Assembly: GCA_003013855.2 (NCBI GenBank)
Contig: ML058433.1
Location: 9,175,966-9,239,965 of the forward strand
DNA length: 64,000 nucleotides
From: Liriodendron chinense
Taxonomy: Eukaryota; Streptophyta; Magnoliopsida; Magnoliales; Magnoliaceae
Direction: 5' to 3'
Shown here: positions 49,301 through 58,751 of the stretch, in pieces
How positions within the stretch are numbered: position 1 is the stretch's first letter
Layout: each line of letters starts with the position of its first letter
Program-made: the position numbers and the translations under genes
Notes under the pieces: model-generated
What the model was told of the DNA's origin: nothing
Database searches by the model: none
The model's input: only the letters and a program-made list of their open reading frames with translations

Positions 49301-51545
49301 ATGGCGGAAATCTCTGACGAAGAGATTGTTCCTCTGGGAGATGAAACCCCTGACTCCTCTGAATCCAATAACGCCAGAGTACCGGCTGGGAGGTATTCTG
49401 CCTCCGGTTACTCTTCCATCTTGACGGAGGAAAGACTCTCTAACCTTAGAGAGGTTTATAGGGTTCCAGACTCTGTTTTATTCAGACTGCCTGGGAGAGG
49501 GGAGACAGCCGATGCACCACCGCCTGGGTGTGTGGCTGTTTATGAATACTTCTTCAAAGTGGGCGTACGCCTTCCCCTCCACCCCTTTATTCAAAACTTC
49601 CTCCGTCTCTACAAGATTGCCCCGGGCCAACTTATAGTTAACGGCTGGCGGGTTCTTCTAAGTGCTTTCGTCCTTTGGAAGCAGGCGGGTAACGAGGAGT
49701 TAACCGCTGAGGAATTTTTGAGGTTATTCCAGCTGAAGAAGGCGCCAGCTAGCGAGGGTTGGTACTACCTCTGCTTCTGGCACCGGAATAACTTCATTTT
49801 GGGGAACCCTTCTTCCAACTGCCCGGGATGGAGAAAGAAGTGGTTCTATGCCTCCGGTAACTGGGAGTCCGAGATGGGATCCGACCCCAAAGGCCATAAT
49901 GTTAATCGCCATTTTGGCGAAGGTGGGTTAAGTGCCTGTTTACTTGTCCGAAAGGAAACAATAGCCTTGCTGTATTGACGATTTAATGAACTTTCTTTTT
50001 TTTTTTTTTTGCTCGCAGGAATTCCAATTGGTGTGAAGCCAAATCTGCGAGGAGGGCTCAACGAAAAACTTGTCAAAGTCTACAAGCTCCCTGCGGCTGC
50101 GCGCCACGTCAACACTGCACTAGAACTTCGTCATCTTTGCGCAGCGGGTCTCACCTTCCGAGAAGAGATGACGAATGTTGGCGATAAGAGAGGCGCACTG
50201 GGGGTACTTCCCCGGCTGAAGGGCACTGCCTCGAAGAGGCAAAAGAAAACTGCGGGGGGTCCTTCAAATGCGCCTACTCCCGCAGAGGGGCCTGCTCGCG
50301 GACCCCAAACCGCCTCTGGAGGAGTCGCGAGCACTTCTCGTACGACCACGACCCCTCCGGTCAACGCGACCCCTCTCTCCACCGTACCCCCGCCAGCTGA
50401 CCTTCCTCGCCCTCCAATCATCGAGGTAGCCGACAACTCACCGAAAGGTGATCGGAGAGGGGGAGGCCTCCCTCCAAAGGGGCCTTCAAGCGAGCCTACT
50501 ACTGCTCGCGAGTTGTCGATGCCCGTCCCTGGCGTCGCGAGTGCTCGCGACTCGGGGCCCAAGGAGATGGTCGTAGCCCAGGCTTCGGGCTCGGGGACTT
50601 TTGTCATTCCTCCTCACTTGCATCCAATATGCGAGTTTATGTTTGACAAAATTTCCCCCAACTCCTTTGGGAGTCTCCCCGAACCAAGCCCTGAAACCCT
50701 CTCCACCGACATCGGGGTGAGATTGTTGCAGGTAACTACACGATTCGTGTTTTTCGTCTCTGATAAGGTGGATTGCTTTAATTTACTTCCTTTCTCACAC
50801 ACATGTATTTTGTTTTATATAGAGCTTGGATCTCACGCTTCGAGTCAGACGTGACATCGAAGCAGCTCGCCGCAGCGTGGAGGATGCGGAGAAGAAGAAG
50901 AAGATGATGGAAGTCGAGGTCCAAGGGAGGGACCGCTTGGTGAAGGCCTTGGAGGTTCAAATCTCCAAGTTGGACGAAGAGAAGAAGATTCTCCTGATCA
51001 AGATCCAATCCCTGACTGAGCGCTTTCAGTCAGTGGACCTCCAGCTCGCAAAGCTTCAAGAGATCCATACTAAGAGCGAGAAGGAGAAGGAGATTTTTCG
51101 CAAGGATAAGGTCCAGCTTGAAGAATGGCTCAAGGATGCTCGGACCAAGTTCGAGGAGGCTCGGACCCAGCTCGGGGAGGCCCAGAAGCGACTTAATCAG
51201 CTGAAGGATCACTCCATCCACTGGGAGGAAGAGCGAGTGGCTCTCGTTCAGATGGTATCTGATGAGGGTCCTCGCGCAGTTCAGGAGTTTCGTACTTCTC
51301 AACTTTATGACGAGGAGCGATACGATGCGTACATCGCTGGTCGCGATTTTGCGGTCAGGGTTATGCAGCTAATTGCTCCAACTTTTAACGTTGAGGAGTT
51401 CGACAGAGTGGCATTCGAGGTTGCAGCTAAAGAACGGGCTGCTGCTGAGAACGAAGTCACCGGGGCAACAGATGCTGCTCCTGCTCCTGAAGCTGGTCCT
51501 GAAGCTGAGAGCCGCGAGCCTGCGCAAGAGGATGACCAACCCTGA
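49301..51545 (+). CDS. Opposite-strand accessory gene of Tat-2: Transposase_28-like domain plus coiled coil (3 exons, ~685 aa)
   Basis: Exons 49301-49922, 50019-50731 and 50823-51545 have GT-AG introns of 96 and 91 nt and join in one frame to TGA. It runs opposite to gag-pol, between integrase and the 3' LTR. Residues 60-200 (LTEERLSNLREVYRVP, YEYFFKVGVRLPLHPFIQNF, GQLIVNGWRVLLSAFVLWK) resemble the 'putative gypsy type transposon' family PF04195 (Transposase_28). Residues 260-400 are rich in Pro, Ser, Thr and Ala. Residues 450-590 are a long coiled coil (KKKKMMEVEVQGRDRLVKAL...LEEWLKDARTKFEEA). The tail is acidic. The ATG has a good context (ataATGGCGg). A TATA box (49141) and a tidy leader precede it. 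Function is unknown. Similar opposite-strand frames are known in Tat-type elements. No stops or frameshifts were seen, unlike the relics in Tat-1. Confidence 0.8.
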
Positions 51546-51755
51546 CCTCGGCAGCTTCCCATATTATGTATTTTTTTTTTTTTTTTAAGAGAAGAGATCT
51601 GTAATTGTAAGGTCATTATTTTAATGAACACTTACTTTTTTAGTATTGTGTATTCTTCTCTTTCCTTCATTGTTGCTTTGTGTTGATCCCATTTGATTCA
51701 TCAGGGGATGCGACCCACATGCGAGCACGAGCTTCGCTGCTCGCGATTTTAGAGT

Positions 51756-51910
51756 GCATGACCGCGAATTCGATCACGAGCCGCAGTGCTCGCGATTAGG
51801 GTGCATGACTGCGAATTCGATCACGAGCCGCAGTGCTCGCGATTAGGGTGCATGACTGCGAATTCGATCACGAGCCGCAGTGCTCGCGATTAGGGTGCAT
51901 GACTGCGACC
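51756..51910 (+). repeat. 47-bp tandem repeat after the opposite-strand gene
   Basis: Three full units and a partial one, starting at 51756, 51803, 51850 and 51897. Each contains GAATTCGATCACGAGCC followed by GCAGTGCTCGCGATT. The CGAGC...GCTCG core can pair with itself and recurs in the Tat-2 LTR repeats. Confidence 0.95.
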
Positions 51911-52067
51911 CTATTCAAGCACGCGCTATGCTGCTTCGCATTTTGGAAATGCGATCTCTTTCATCAGTTGCGAGCAACTAGCTCATAAAAAAAAATAAAG
52001 ACTCAATCCGGGGGTCGCGTGACCATGTCCACGTTGAGATAGACTGATCTATCGATTGAGATTTCGA

Positions 52068-52262
52068 TCCTACCAAGGGCAGAAGGTTGGTCAAGAGATG
52101 GTATACATTCTCTTCAGGGCTTGTTCAGGTCCATGTAAATGGAGAAGCAACCAACTAGTAACGACTTCAGTCCTACCAAGGGTAGGCAATTGGCCAAGAG
52201 GATGTGTAAGCATTCTCTTCAGGGCTATCCAGGTCCATGTAAATGGAAAAGCAACCAACTGA
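52068..52262. repeat. 103-bp tandem duplication
   Basis: Two copies beginning TCCTACCAAGGG at 52068 and 52171 and ending GAAAAGCAACCAACT-like text. Confidence 0.9.
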
Positions 52263-52308
52263 TATCTTCTATTTTATTCATAAAATGTTGTAATGAACTA
52301 CATCGAAT

Positions 52309-54162
52309 CTAGGGATAGTATCGTAGCAAATGCTCCACGTGCCAAGGGCGACGTACGGGCTTCCCCAGCATGTCCTCAAGATAATAAGTACCAGGTCGCA
52401 CAACCCTGATAACCCGATACGGGCCTTCCCAATTTGGATCTAATGAACGGGTAGGAACTCCAAGATTTTGCCTTAATACCAAATTTCCGGGTTGGAAGGA
52501 TCTGGGCCGAACCCTAGCATTTCGATATCGAGCAATACGTTGTTGATACGCTGCCACTCGCACTTGAGAAGCATTTCTTCGCTCTTCCAGGAGATCAAGA
52601 TGAAGTCGAAGGTTTTCGTGATTGCTCGCGGGATCGTACTGCTCGATCCGATATGAGGGGACTTGAATTTCCACCGGTACCACTGCGTCAACACCAAATG
52701 TTAAGGAGAAAGGAGTTTCACCTGTTGACGTACAAGCCGTGGTTCTATAGGCCCATAATACCTCTGGCAGAAGTTCTGGCCACACCCCTTTACATTCACC
52801 TAGCTTGGTCTTTAAATGGTGCTTTATTATTTTATTCACTGCCTCGACCTGCCCATTCGCCTGAGGATGATATGGAGAAGTGCGGAGATTACGTATTTTC
52901 CATTTGTCGCAAAATTCATCAAAGGCTGCGTTGTCGAACTGCGTTCCGTTATCGGTAATTATAGTATGAGGAAGCCCGAAACGACATATGATATTTCTCC
53001 ATATAAACTTAGTAGTTTGTTTTTCAGTAATCTTGGCTAACGGTTCTGCCTCGGCCCATTTGGTGAAATAATCAACCGCCACGATCGCGAACCTATTCTG
53101 TCCTTTTCCCATAGGTAAGGGCCCGATGATATCGATCCCCCACTGGGAAAAAGGCCAAGGGCTATCAACTGGGGTCATCCGCTCAGACGGTACACGAGGT
53201 ATGGGTAGATATCGTTGACACTTGTCGCATTTTTTAGAAAATTCGATGGCGTCTGCTTTCATCGTGGGCCAATAATATCCTTGCCTCATCGCTTTATATG
53301 CCAGGGATCGCCCCCTGGGATGATTACCACATGCCCCCTGGTGTATCTCATCTAGAACACAATGTGCTTCTTCTGGATGAAGACACCTTAGATATGGCAA
53401 GGAGAAGCTTTTTCGCAACAATATTCCATCTTGTAAGGTGTACCTGGCAGCTCGAAGCCGAATTTGTCTCGCAGCTTTCTTGTCTTCTGGTAGGTATCCA
53501 TCTCTGAGGTAAAGGATGATAGGATCCATCCAGCATGGAGACGATTGTACCGATAGAACTTGCTCTAGAGTCACTTGGTCGATACTCAAGTTCTGACGAT
53601 GTTCGATGGGGATCGAATGTGATAACTCCGATTCCGGCGCAGAAGCGAGTTTTGCCAAGGAATCGGCAAGTTGGTTCTGCTCGCGAGGGATATGAATTAT
53701 TTTATAAGTCTTCAACTTAGCGAGCAGGATGAGGACACGAGACTTGTATAAGGCCATTCTTTCTTCTTTGGCTTCGAATTCACCAAGAACTTGATTGACA
53801 ATGAGCTGGGAGTCGCTATGAATTATCAAATTCTGGACTGCGAGTAGAATGGCCAGTTCGAGGCCAACAATTAGGGCCTCATATTCTGCTTCATTATTGG
53901 AGATGCGAGATTCGAAACGCAGAGCGTATTGAAAATGCGACCCGTCGGGAGCCGCTAAAATCAGGCCCGCTCCACTACCGGTGGCCCGTGACGACCCGTC
54001 CACGAAGAGCGACCATGGAGGCTGGTCGCTGGTCATGACATTATCTTCAGAAGAATACGTAAATTCGGCTATGAAGTCAGCCACGGCCTGGCCCTTGACT
54101 GCGGCCCTAGGACAGAATGAGATATCGTGCTCACTGATTTCGACCGCCCACTTAGTTAAGCG
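52309..54162 (-). pseudogene. Tat-2 second RNase H and integrase, downstream of the frameshift
   Basis: Coding continues from the frameshift (KWAVEISEHDISFCPRAAVK, upstream of the first ATG at 54084) to a stop at 52309. The archaeal-type RNase H comes first (SLFVDGSSRATGSGAGLIL, NNEAEYEALIVGLELA, IHSDSQLIVNQV). Integrase follows with its His-His-Cys-Cys finger (CGNHPRGR...CDKCQRY, about 250-290), GIDIIGPLPMG (near 318), TDNGTQFDN (near 378) and QANGQVEAVNKIIKHH (Glu near 410), giving D,D,35E. The GPY/F-like part is LDPNWEGPYRVI. No internal stop, so only the upstream 1-base insertion separates it from the polyprotein. Confidence 0.92.
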
Positions 54163-57100
54163 CCCCGGAAGCCTCAGGTTTTTGAAGGACTTGTCGTAGT
54201 GGATGATTTGTTGGTACTAAAATAGCATGGGCTTGAAAGTAAGGTCGCAGTTTTCGAGCCGCCGTGACTAAGGCTAGGGCCAGTTTCTCCATATCAGAAT
54301 ACCTATTTTCTGCATCGACCATTGCTCGACTGATATAATAAACGGGCCTTTGCACCCCGGAATCTTCTCTTATTAAAGCGGCGCTAACAGCCGTGGAAGA
54401 CACAGATAAATAAAGAATGAGTTGCTCATGAGCTACAGGTTTAGATAAAATGGGAGGAGTGCTCATGTATTGCTTCAGTTGTTGGAAAGCTTCTTCACAC
54501 TGAGGTGTCCACTTCCAATCAGATTTGGCCGTTGCACGAAGGAGTTTGAAGAAGGGCAAACACTTGTCAGATGCTCGCGAGATGAACCTATTCAATGATG
54601 CGATGCGACCTGCCAGACGCTGAACGTCCTTCAGAGTAACAGGGGATTTCATCTCTATCAATGCTTTAATCTTTTCAGGATTTGCCTCAATTCCACGCTG
54701 GCCAACCATGAACCCAAGAAATTTTCCTGCAGACACTCCAAACGCGCATTTTTCTGGATTTAACTTCATTTGATACTTCCTCATCAGATCAAAAGCTTCT
54801 CGAAGATCTGAAATGTGGTTATCTTCAACGATGCTTTTCACGAGCATATCGTCGACATAAACTTCCATATTCCTACCGATTTGAGCAGCGAACATTTTGT
54901 TGACAAGACGTTGATAAGTGGCCCCTGCATTTTTAAGACCAAACGGCATTACCTGGTAGCAATATAGTCCTCGATCTGTGATGAAGGCAGTATGCTGGCT
55001 ATCAGGTGGATGCATCATAATCTGGTTGTAACCAGAATAAGCATCCATAAAGCTGAGGAGAGCATGTCCAGCTGTCGAGTCGACCAACTGGTCGATCCGC
55101 GGTGTCGGAAAGCTATCTTTGGGGCACGCTTTGTTCAAATCTGAATAGTCGACACACATCCTCCATTTGCCATTAGCTTTCCGGACGAGAACTACGTTTG
55201 CGACCCACTCTGGGTAGTCAACTTCCTTTATGAAATTAGCCGCGAGTAGCTTTTCGACTTCAGTTTTGATTGCCATTTGTCTTTCTGCAGTAAAGGCACG
55301 TCGACGCTGATGTACGGGTTTATGCTTCGGGTCAATGTTGAGACGATGTGCGATGACATCAGGATCGATGCCTGGCATATCTTTATGAGACCAAGCAAAC
55401 ACATCCTTGTATTCGGTGAGGAAACTGATCAAATTTTCACGATGGACAGTGGTCAAGGAGGACCCGATGCACACGATCTTAGATGGATCGTCTTCGGTCA
55501 GGTGGATCGCCACTGTTTCCTCCCCTGGAGTTCCCGACTTCAGAGCATTTTCTCTCGGATCCAACGAGGTGGTCGAGGGAACACCGGGCGATCCTTGAGT
55601 TATTTCCAGGACGGGCGTCGCTTGAGCCTTCTTTCGATCTTGGAGGGCTATCTGGTAACAGGACCGTGCCTCCTGCTGACTTCCTCGTACGACCCCGATG
55701 CCATTTGGGGTTGGAAATTTAACACACAGATATGAAGGGTGCAAGGCCGCTCCAACCTTAGTCAAAGACGGCCGCCCCAAAATGGCGTTATATGCTGATT
55801 TTCGATCTACGACGAGGAAGTTTATGAAGACGGTGGTCTTCGCCGGACTCTCTCCAAAAGTAACTGGGAGATCGATGCTTCCTTCGGGTGTTACTACCTC
55901 TCCTCCAAAACCGACGAGGGGGGTCGACACTGGCTTGAGGAGGCTTCTGGAAAGTGCCATTTTGTTGAAAGCCTCCAGGTACAGAATGTCGGCTGAGCTA
56001 CCTGTATCCACCATAATCCGATGAGTCAGATAATTTGATACCTTCAATGTGACTACGATAGAATCTTCATGAGGGAAGTGGATTCCCGCTGCATCTTCGA
56101 GGGCGAAAGAAATTGGAGGATGGCTCGCTTTTGATGAGCTGGACGTCTGTTCCAGCCAATAAATTTGCTGGGGTTCTTTGGACGCCTTTCGAGCGTATGC
56201 CTTTCTTGAAGCTTGAGAGTCACCCCCACAAGCTGGTCCTCCGACGATAGTGCGAATTTCTCCAGTGGGCTCAGCGTCCTTTTGATCGGTTTGATGATAA
56301 GATGGTTCCTTCTGGCGAGATGAGGTCTTCGCCCTTTCTGGTGATCGATTTTTACGAGCAACATAATCTTGGAGATGGCCTTTTCGAATAAGGGCTTCGA
56401 TATGGTCTCGTAGAGAGATACAGTCCTGGGTCCTATGCCCGTGATCTTTGTGAAAGTAACAGAACTTGCTCTTATCCCTCTTCTCGGGATCGGATTTGAT
56501 CTTTGCGGGCCACTTCACATATGGCTTGTGTTTAATCTCCATTAGAACCTTTTCAGGGGACCGATTAAGAGGAGTGTAATTATGATATTTACCAGAGTAA
56601 GGCTTCCTGGGAGAACGATCGCGCTGATCACGACGGTATTTCTTATCTGTAGAAGAAGTTCCTTCTGGCTTGCGTTTCTTACTTTGTACTCCATGGCGTG
56701 TCAATGCGACTTCTTCCGCATTGATATATTTCTGAGCTTTGGCTTGGAATTCCGCCATAGTTTTCGGCGGGCTTTTATCTAAGGCAAACCTGAATTTCTC
56801 GCTTGTTATTCCAGCGATGAGGGCTGTGAGACCCTTTTCTTCAGTGTAACTCTCGGTTTGAACGGCTTCAGCAGTGAACCGTACTGTGAACTCTTTTATT
56901 GTCTCCCCATGTTGCTGTTTCAGATTCATCAGATGGGAGGCCGGCTTCTTAATGCGAATACTTCCCATGAATTGAGAAAGAAATATTTTCGATAATTGAG
57001 AAAAGGAACTGATGGAACGAGGCTTTAACCCCCGAAACCACGTACGAGCCGCTTCTTTCAATGTAAGGGGAAAAGCCCTACACATGATTTCTGAACCATG

Positions 57101-57793
57101 TCCCTCCAACTCCATGAGGGACCTGTATGTTTCCAAATGTTCCAGAGGATCGCCAATGCCTGTATACGGAGCGATAACAGGCGCTCGATACTTTCTGGGC
57201 AACGGGGCTTCCATGACCTCGCTAGTGAAGGGAGATTCAGATTGGTGTATCGCCGCCGTAACGGCAGATGGTCGATTTGCCTGGTATCGCTGTTCCATGA
57301 CATCAAAACGATCTTGGATTCTCTTGAGATCTCCTTCCCATGGTAGGGTATAGCTAGATGTTTCGGCGGTGGAGCCTTGCGGTTGAGGTTGTCGAGACGA
57401 ACTGGAATGTATGGAATGTGGAGACAGTACAGGGGGATGGCCGCCGAGTGGCGGGGCCTGTGGTTCGTCCATAGAATGTCTGGAGGCTACCGGTATGGGT
57501 TGTGGTGGTAATCCTCCGGAGGGTTGTTTTTGCGGTTCAGGGAAGTGTTGATCTAGCCGACTTGACAGTGCCTGAACTCCGGCATTTAGGGTTAGGAGAG
57601 TGTTCCCGAGGAAACGCAAGACATCATCTTGATTTCCAGAGGCCTCCAATAATGGGTTCGTTGATGGCATATTTTGGGCTCCTTGAGGGATATCGGTCGG
57701 AACGGGTGGGAGGGCAGGTACGGATTCCGTCTCATCAGGTGGAGGTGGTGCCTGCCTCGAAGCTGAAGGATGAACCGCCTTTTTAGGAGGCAT
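54152..57793 (-). CDS. Tat-2 gag-protease-RT-RNase H polyprotein (1,213 aa, ended early by a frameshift)
   Basis: The start ATG at 57793 lies 54 bases after the primer binding site. A Pro/Ser/Gln-rich N-terminus (1-200) is followed by the gag core (about 215-340: HLETYRSLMELEGHG, FPLTLKEAARTWFRGLKPRS), a basic linker and a Cys-His box (CYFHKDHGHRTQDC, about 445). The aspartic protease has active site IMVDTGSSADIL near residue 593 and ILGRPSL. RT has MCVDYSDLNKACPKDSFPTP, FMDAYSGYNQI (near 914), MPFGLKNAGATYQRLVN and YVDDMLVKS (near 978). The first RNase H follows (YYISRAMVDAENRYSDMEKL). It terminates in ASGALN because of one extra G in a run of four (54163-54166); the next frame continues directly. 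Confidence 0.93.
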   Translation of the reverse strand: MPPKKAVHPSASRQAPPPPDETESVPALPPVPTDIPQGAQNMPSTNPLLEASGNQDDVLRFLGNTLLTLNAGVQALSSRLDQHFPEPQKQPSGGLPPQPIPVASRHSMDEPQAPPLGGHPPVLSPHSIHSSSSRQPQPQGSTAETSSYTLPWEGDLKRIQDRFDVMEQRYQANRPSAVTAAIHQSESPFTSEVMEAPLPRKYRAPVIAPYTGIGDPLEHLETYRSLMELEGHGSEIMCRAFPLTLKEAARTWFRGLKPRSISSFSQLSKIFLSQFMGSIRIKKPASHLMNLKQQHGETIKEFTVRFTAEAVQTESYTEEKGLTALIAGITSEKFRFALDKSPPKTMAEFQAKAQKYINAEEVALTRHGVQSKKRKPEGTSSTDKKYRRDQRDRSPRKPYSGKYHNYTPLNRSPEKVLMEIKHKPYVKWPAKIKSDPEKRDKSKFCYFHKDHGHRTQDCISLRDHIEALIRKGHLQDYVARKNRSPERAKTSSRQKEPSYHQTDQKDAEPTGEIRTIVGGPACGGDSQASRKAYARKASKEPQQIYWLEQTSSSSKASHPPISFALEDAAGIHFPHEDSIVVTLKVSNYLTHRIMVDTGSSADILYLEAFNKMALSRSLLKPVSTPLVGFGGEVVTPEGSIDLPVTFGESPAKTTVFINFLVVDRKSAYNAILGRPSLTKVGAALHPSYLCVKFPTPNGIGVVRGSQQEARSCYQIALQDRKKAQATPVLEITQGSPGVPSTTSLDPRENALKSGTPGEETVAIHLTEDDPSKIVCIGSSLTTVHRENLISFLTEYKDVFAWSHKDMPGIDPDVIAHRLNIDPKHKPVHQRRRAFTAERQMAIKTEVEKLLAANFIKEVDYPEWVANVVLVRKANGKWRMCVDYSDLNKACPKDSFPTPRIDQLVDSTAGHALLSFMDAYSGYNQIMMHPPDSQHTAFITDRGLYCYQVMPFGLKNAGATYQRLVNKMFAAQIGRNMEVYVDDMLVKSIVEDNHISDLREAFDLMRKYQMKLNPEKCAFGVSAGKFLGFMVGQRGIEANPEKIKALIEMKSPVTLKDVQRLAGRIASLNRFISRASDKCLPFFKLLRATAKSDWKWTPQCEEAFQQLKQYMSTPPILSKPVAHEQLILYLSVSSTAVSAALIREDSGVQRPVYYISRAMVDAENRYSDMEKLALALVTAARKLRPYFQAHAILVPTNHPLRQVLQKPEASGALN

Positions 57794-57846
57794 CAGTGAA
57801 GGATTTTAATCGGTGGTTAACACGATTGATTTTGACGATCAAGTCG

Positions 57847-57864
57847 TTCCCACAGACGGCGCCA
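57847..57864 (-). other. Primer binding site of Tat-2
   Basis: The minus strand reads TGGCGCCGTCTGTGGGAA three bases inside the 5' LTR. This site is common in Tat/Ogre-type elements. Confidence 0.85.
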
Positions 57865-57867
57865 AAC

Positions 57868-58751
57868 TGTTAATGTCAGATTCTGTAACGAGATCCTCCG
57901 GCTTTGCTCCTTCACTCCATCAGGGATTTCGCCACCAGACCTGAAGCAAGACAGCAAATAAGGGTGGCTGGGGCTCAGCCGTTAGCCCTCCGATGCTTAA
58001 GTTAGGCCACAATAAGAAGAGAAGCCAAGCAAAACGGAACCAAGATTGAATGAAGTGTGCGTACCTTTCTCCTCATGGAGTCACTCCCTTATATAGATCT
58101 GAGGCTAGCCAATTTTGTTACATAAGATATCGAAATCCCGATGATATCGCGTACGATACTGAAATCTCGCTGATTTCGGAGGACAAGATCCTTATCCTCA
58201 AAGATAGTATCTATCCTAATAACTCCTTCCGGCAATCACGTTTCTTGATAGCAATCTGAGATTCGGAACCACCAGAGAAGATAAGCCCAAAGACCAACCT
58301 ATACAGGCTGTTGATCGACATGGTAATAGCGCTGATTGCTCATAGTTGGAGTCATAGCTACCGAAAAGGAAGGAGACGCCGAAAGGAAGAAGACCATCCG
58401 AACCAAAAGACTCAGGACTACTCTGATGTCGGGAGCTGCTCGTGTCAGGGGTGCTCGCTTCCGTGAACTGCGACCCCTCCTGACGAGCCCGAGCAGAGCT
58501 GCTCGCACCCTATAGATGCGACCTCTTCTGAAGAGCACGAGCCGAACTGCTCGCATCAGGGATGCGCGACCCCTTCTGAGGAGCACGAGCCGAGCTGCTC
58601 GCATCAGGGATGCGCGACCCCTTCTGAGGAGCACGAGCCGAGCTGCTCGCATCCAGGAGACGCGATCCCTTTTCGCGAGTACGACCTGGACTCCTCGCAT
58701 TCATATGGTCACGACCCTTCACTTCTTGTCAGATTGTATTAGCCTACAACA
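57868..58751 (-). repeat. 5' LTR of Tat-2
   Basis: 884 bp, almost identical to 47997-48880. The promoter copy that would drive gag-pol is this one, with CTATATAAG on the minus strand at 58096-58088. Confidence 0.95.
58088..58096 (-). promoter_or_regulatory. TATA box of the Tat-2 5' LTR
   Basis: CTATATAAG on the minus strand, about 660 bases into the LTR. The same motif occurs in the other LTR at 48217-48225. Confidence 0.6.

Larger units (their letters stand above)
51546..52308. other. Region between the convergent ends of Tat-2 pol and the opposite-strand gene
   Basis: Contains the 47-bp tandem repeats (51756-51910) and a 103-bp tandem duplication (52068-52262). No coding sequence seen. 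It presumably holds both 3' UTRs. Confidence 0.7.
47997..58751 (-). mobile_element. Tat-lineage Ty3/gypsy element Tat-2: young, nearly intact
   Basis: 884-bp LTRs (47997-48880 and 57868-58751) with TGTTAATGTC...CCTACAACA edges differ at a single base that I could find (48817 A versus 58688 G). A perfect 5-bp target-site duplication TCGGC lies at 47992-47996 and 58752-58756. Primer binding site, polypurine tract and gag-pol run on the minus strand. Between integrase and the 3' LTR lies a gene on the plus strand, opposite to pol. Dual RNase H indicates the Tat lineage. One 1-base frameshift (54163-54166) is the only break I see in gag-pol. Confidence 0.93.

Noticed and set aside
50131..50607. 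Minus-strand frame opposite to exon 2 of the Tat-2 accessory gene
   Set aside because: Low-complexity shadow of the Pro/Ser/Thr-rich exon.
55277..55735. Plus-strand frames opposite to Tat-2 gag-pol (also 56582-56782, 57012-57353, 57502-57786)
   Set aside because: Shadows of a well-supported polyprotein; no domains, no splice structure.
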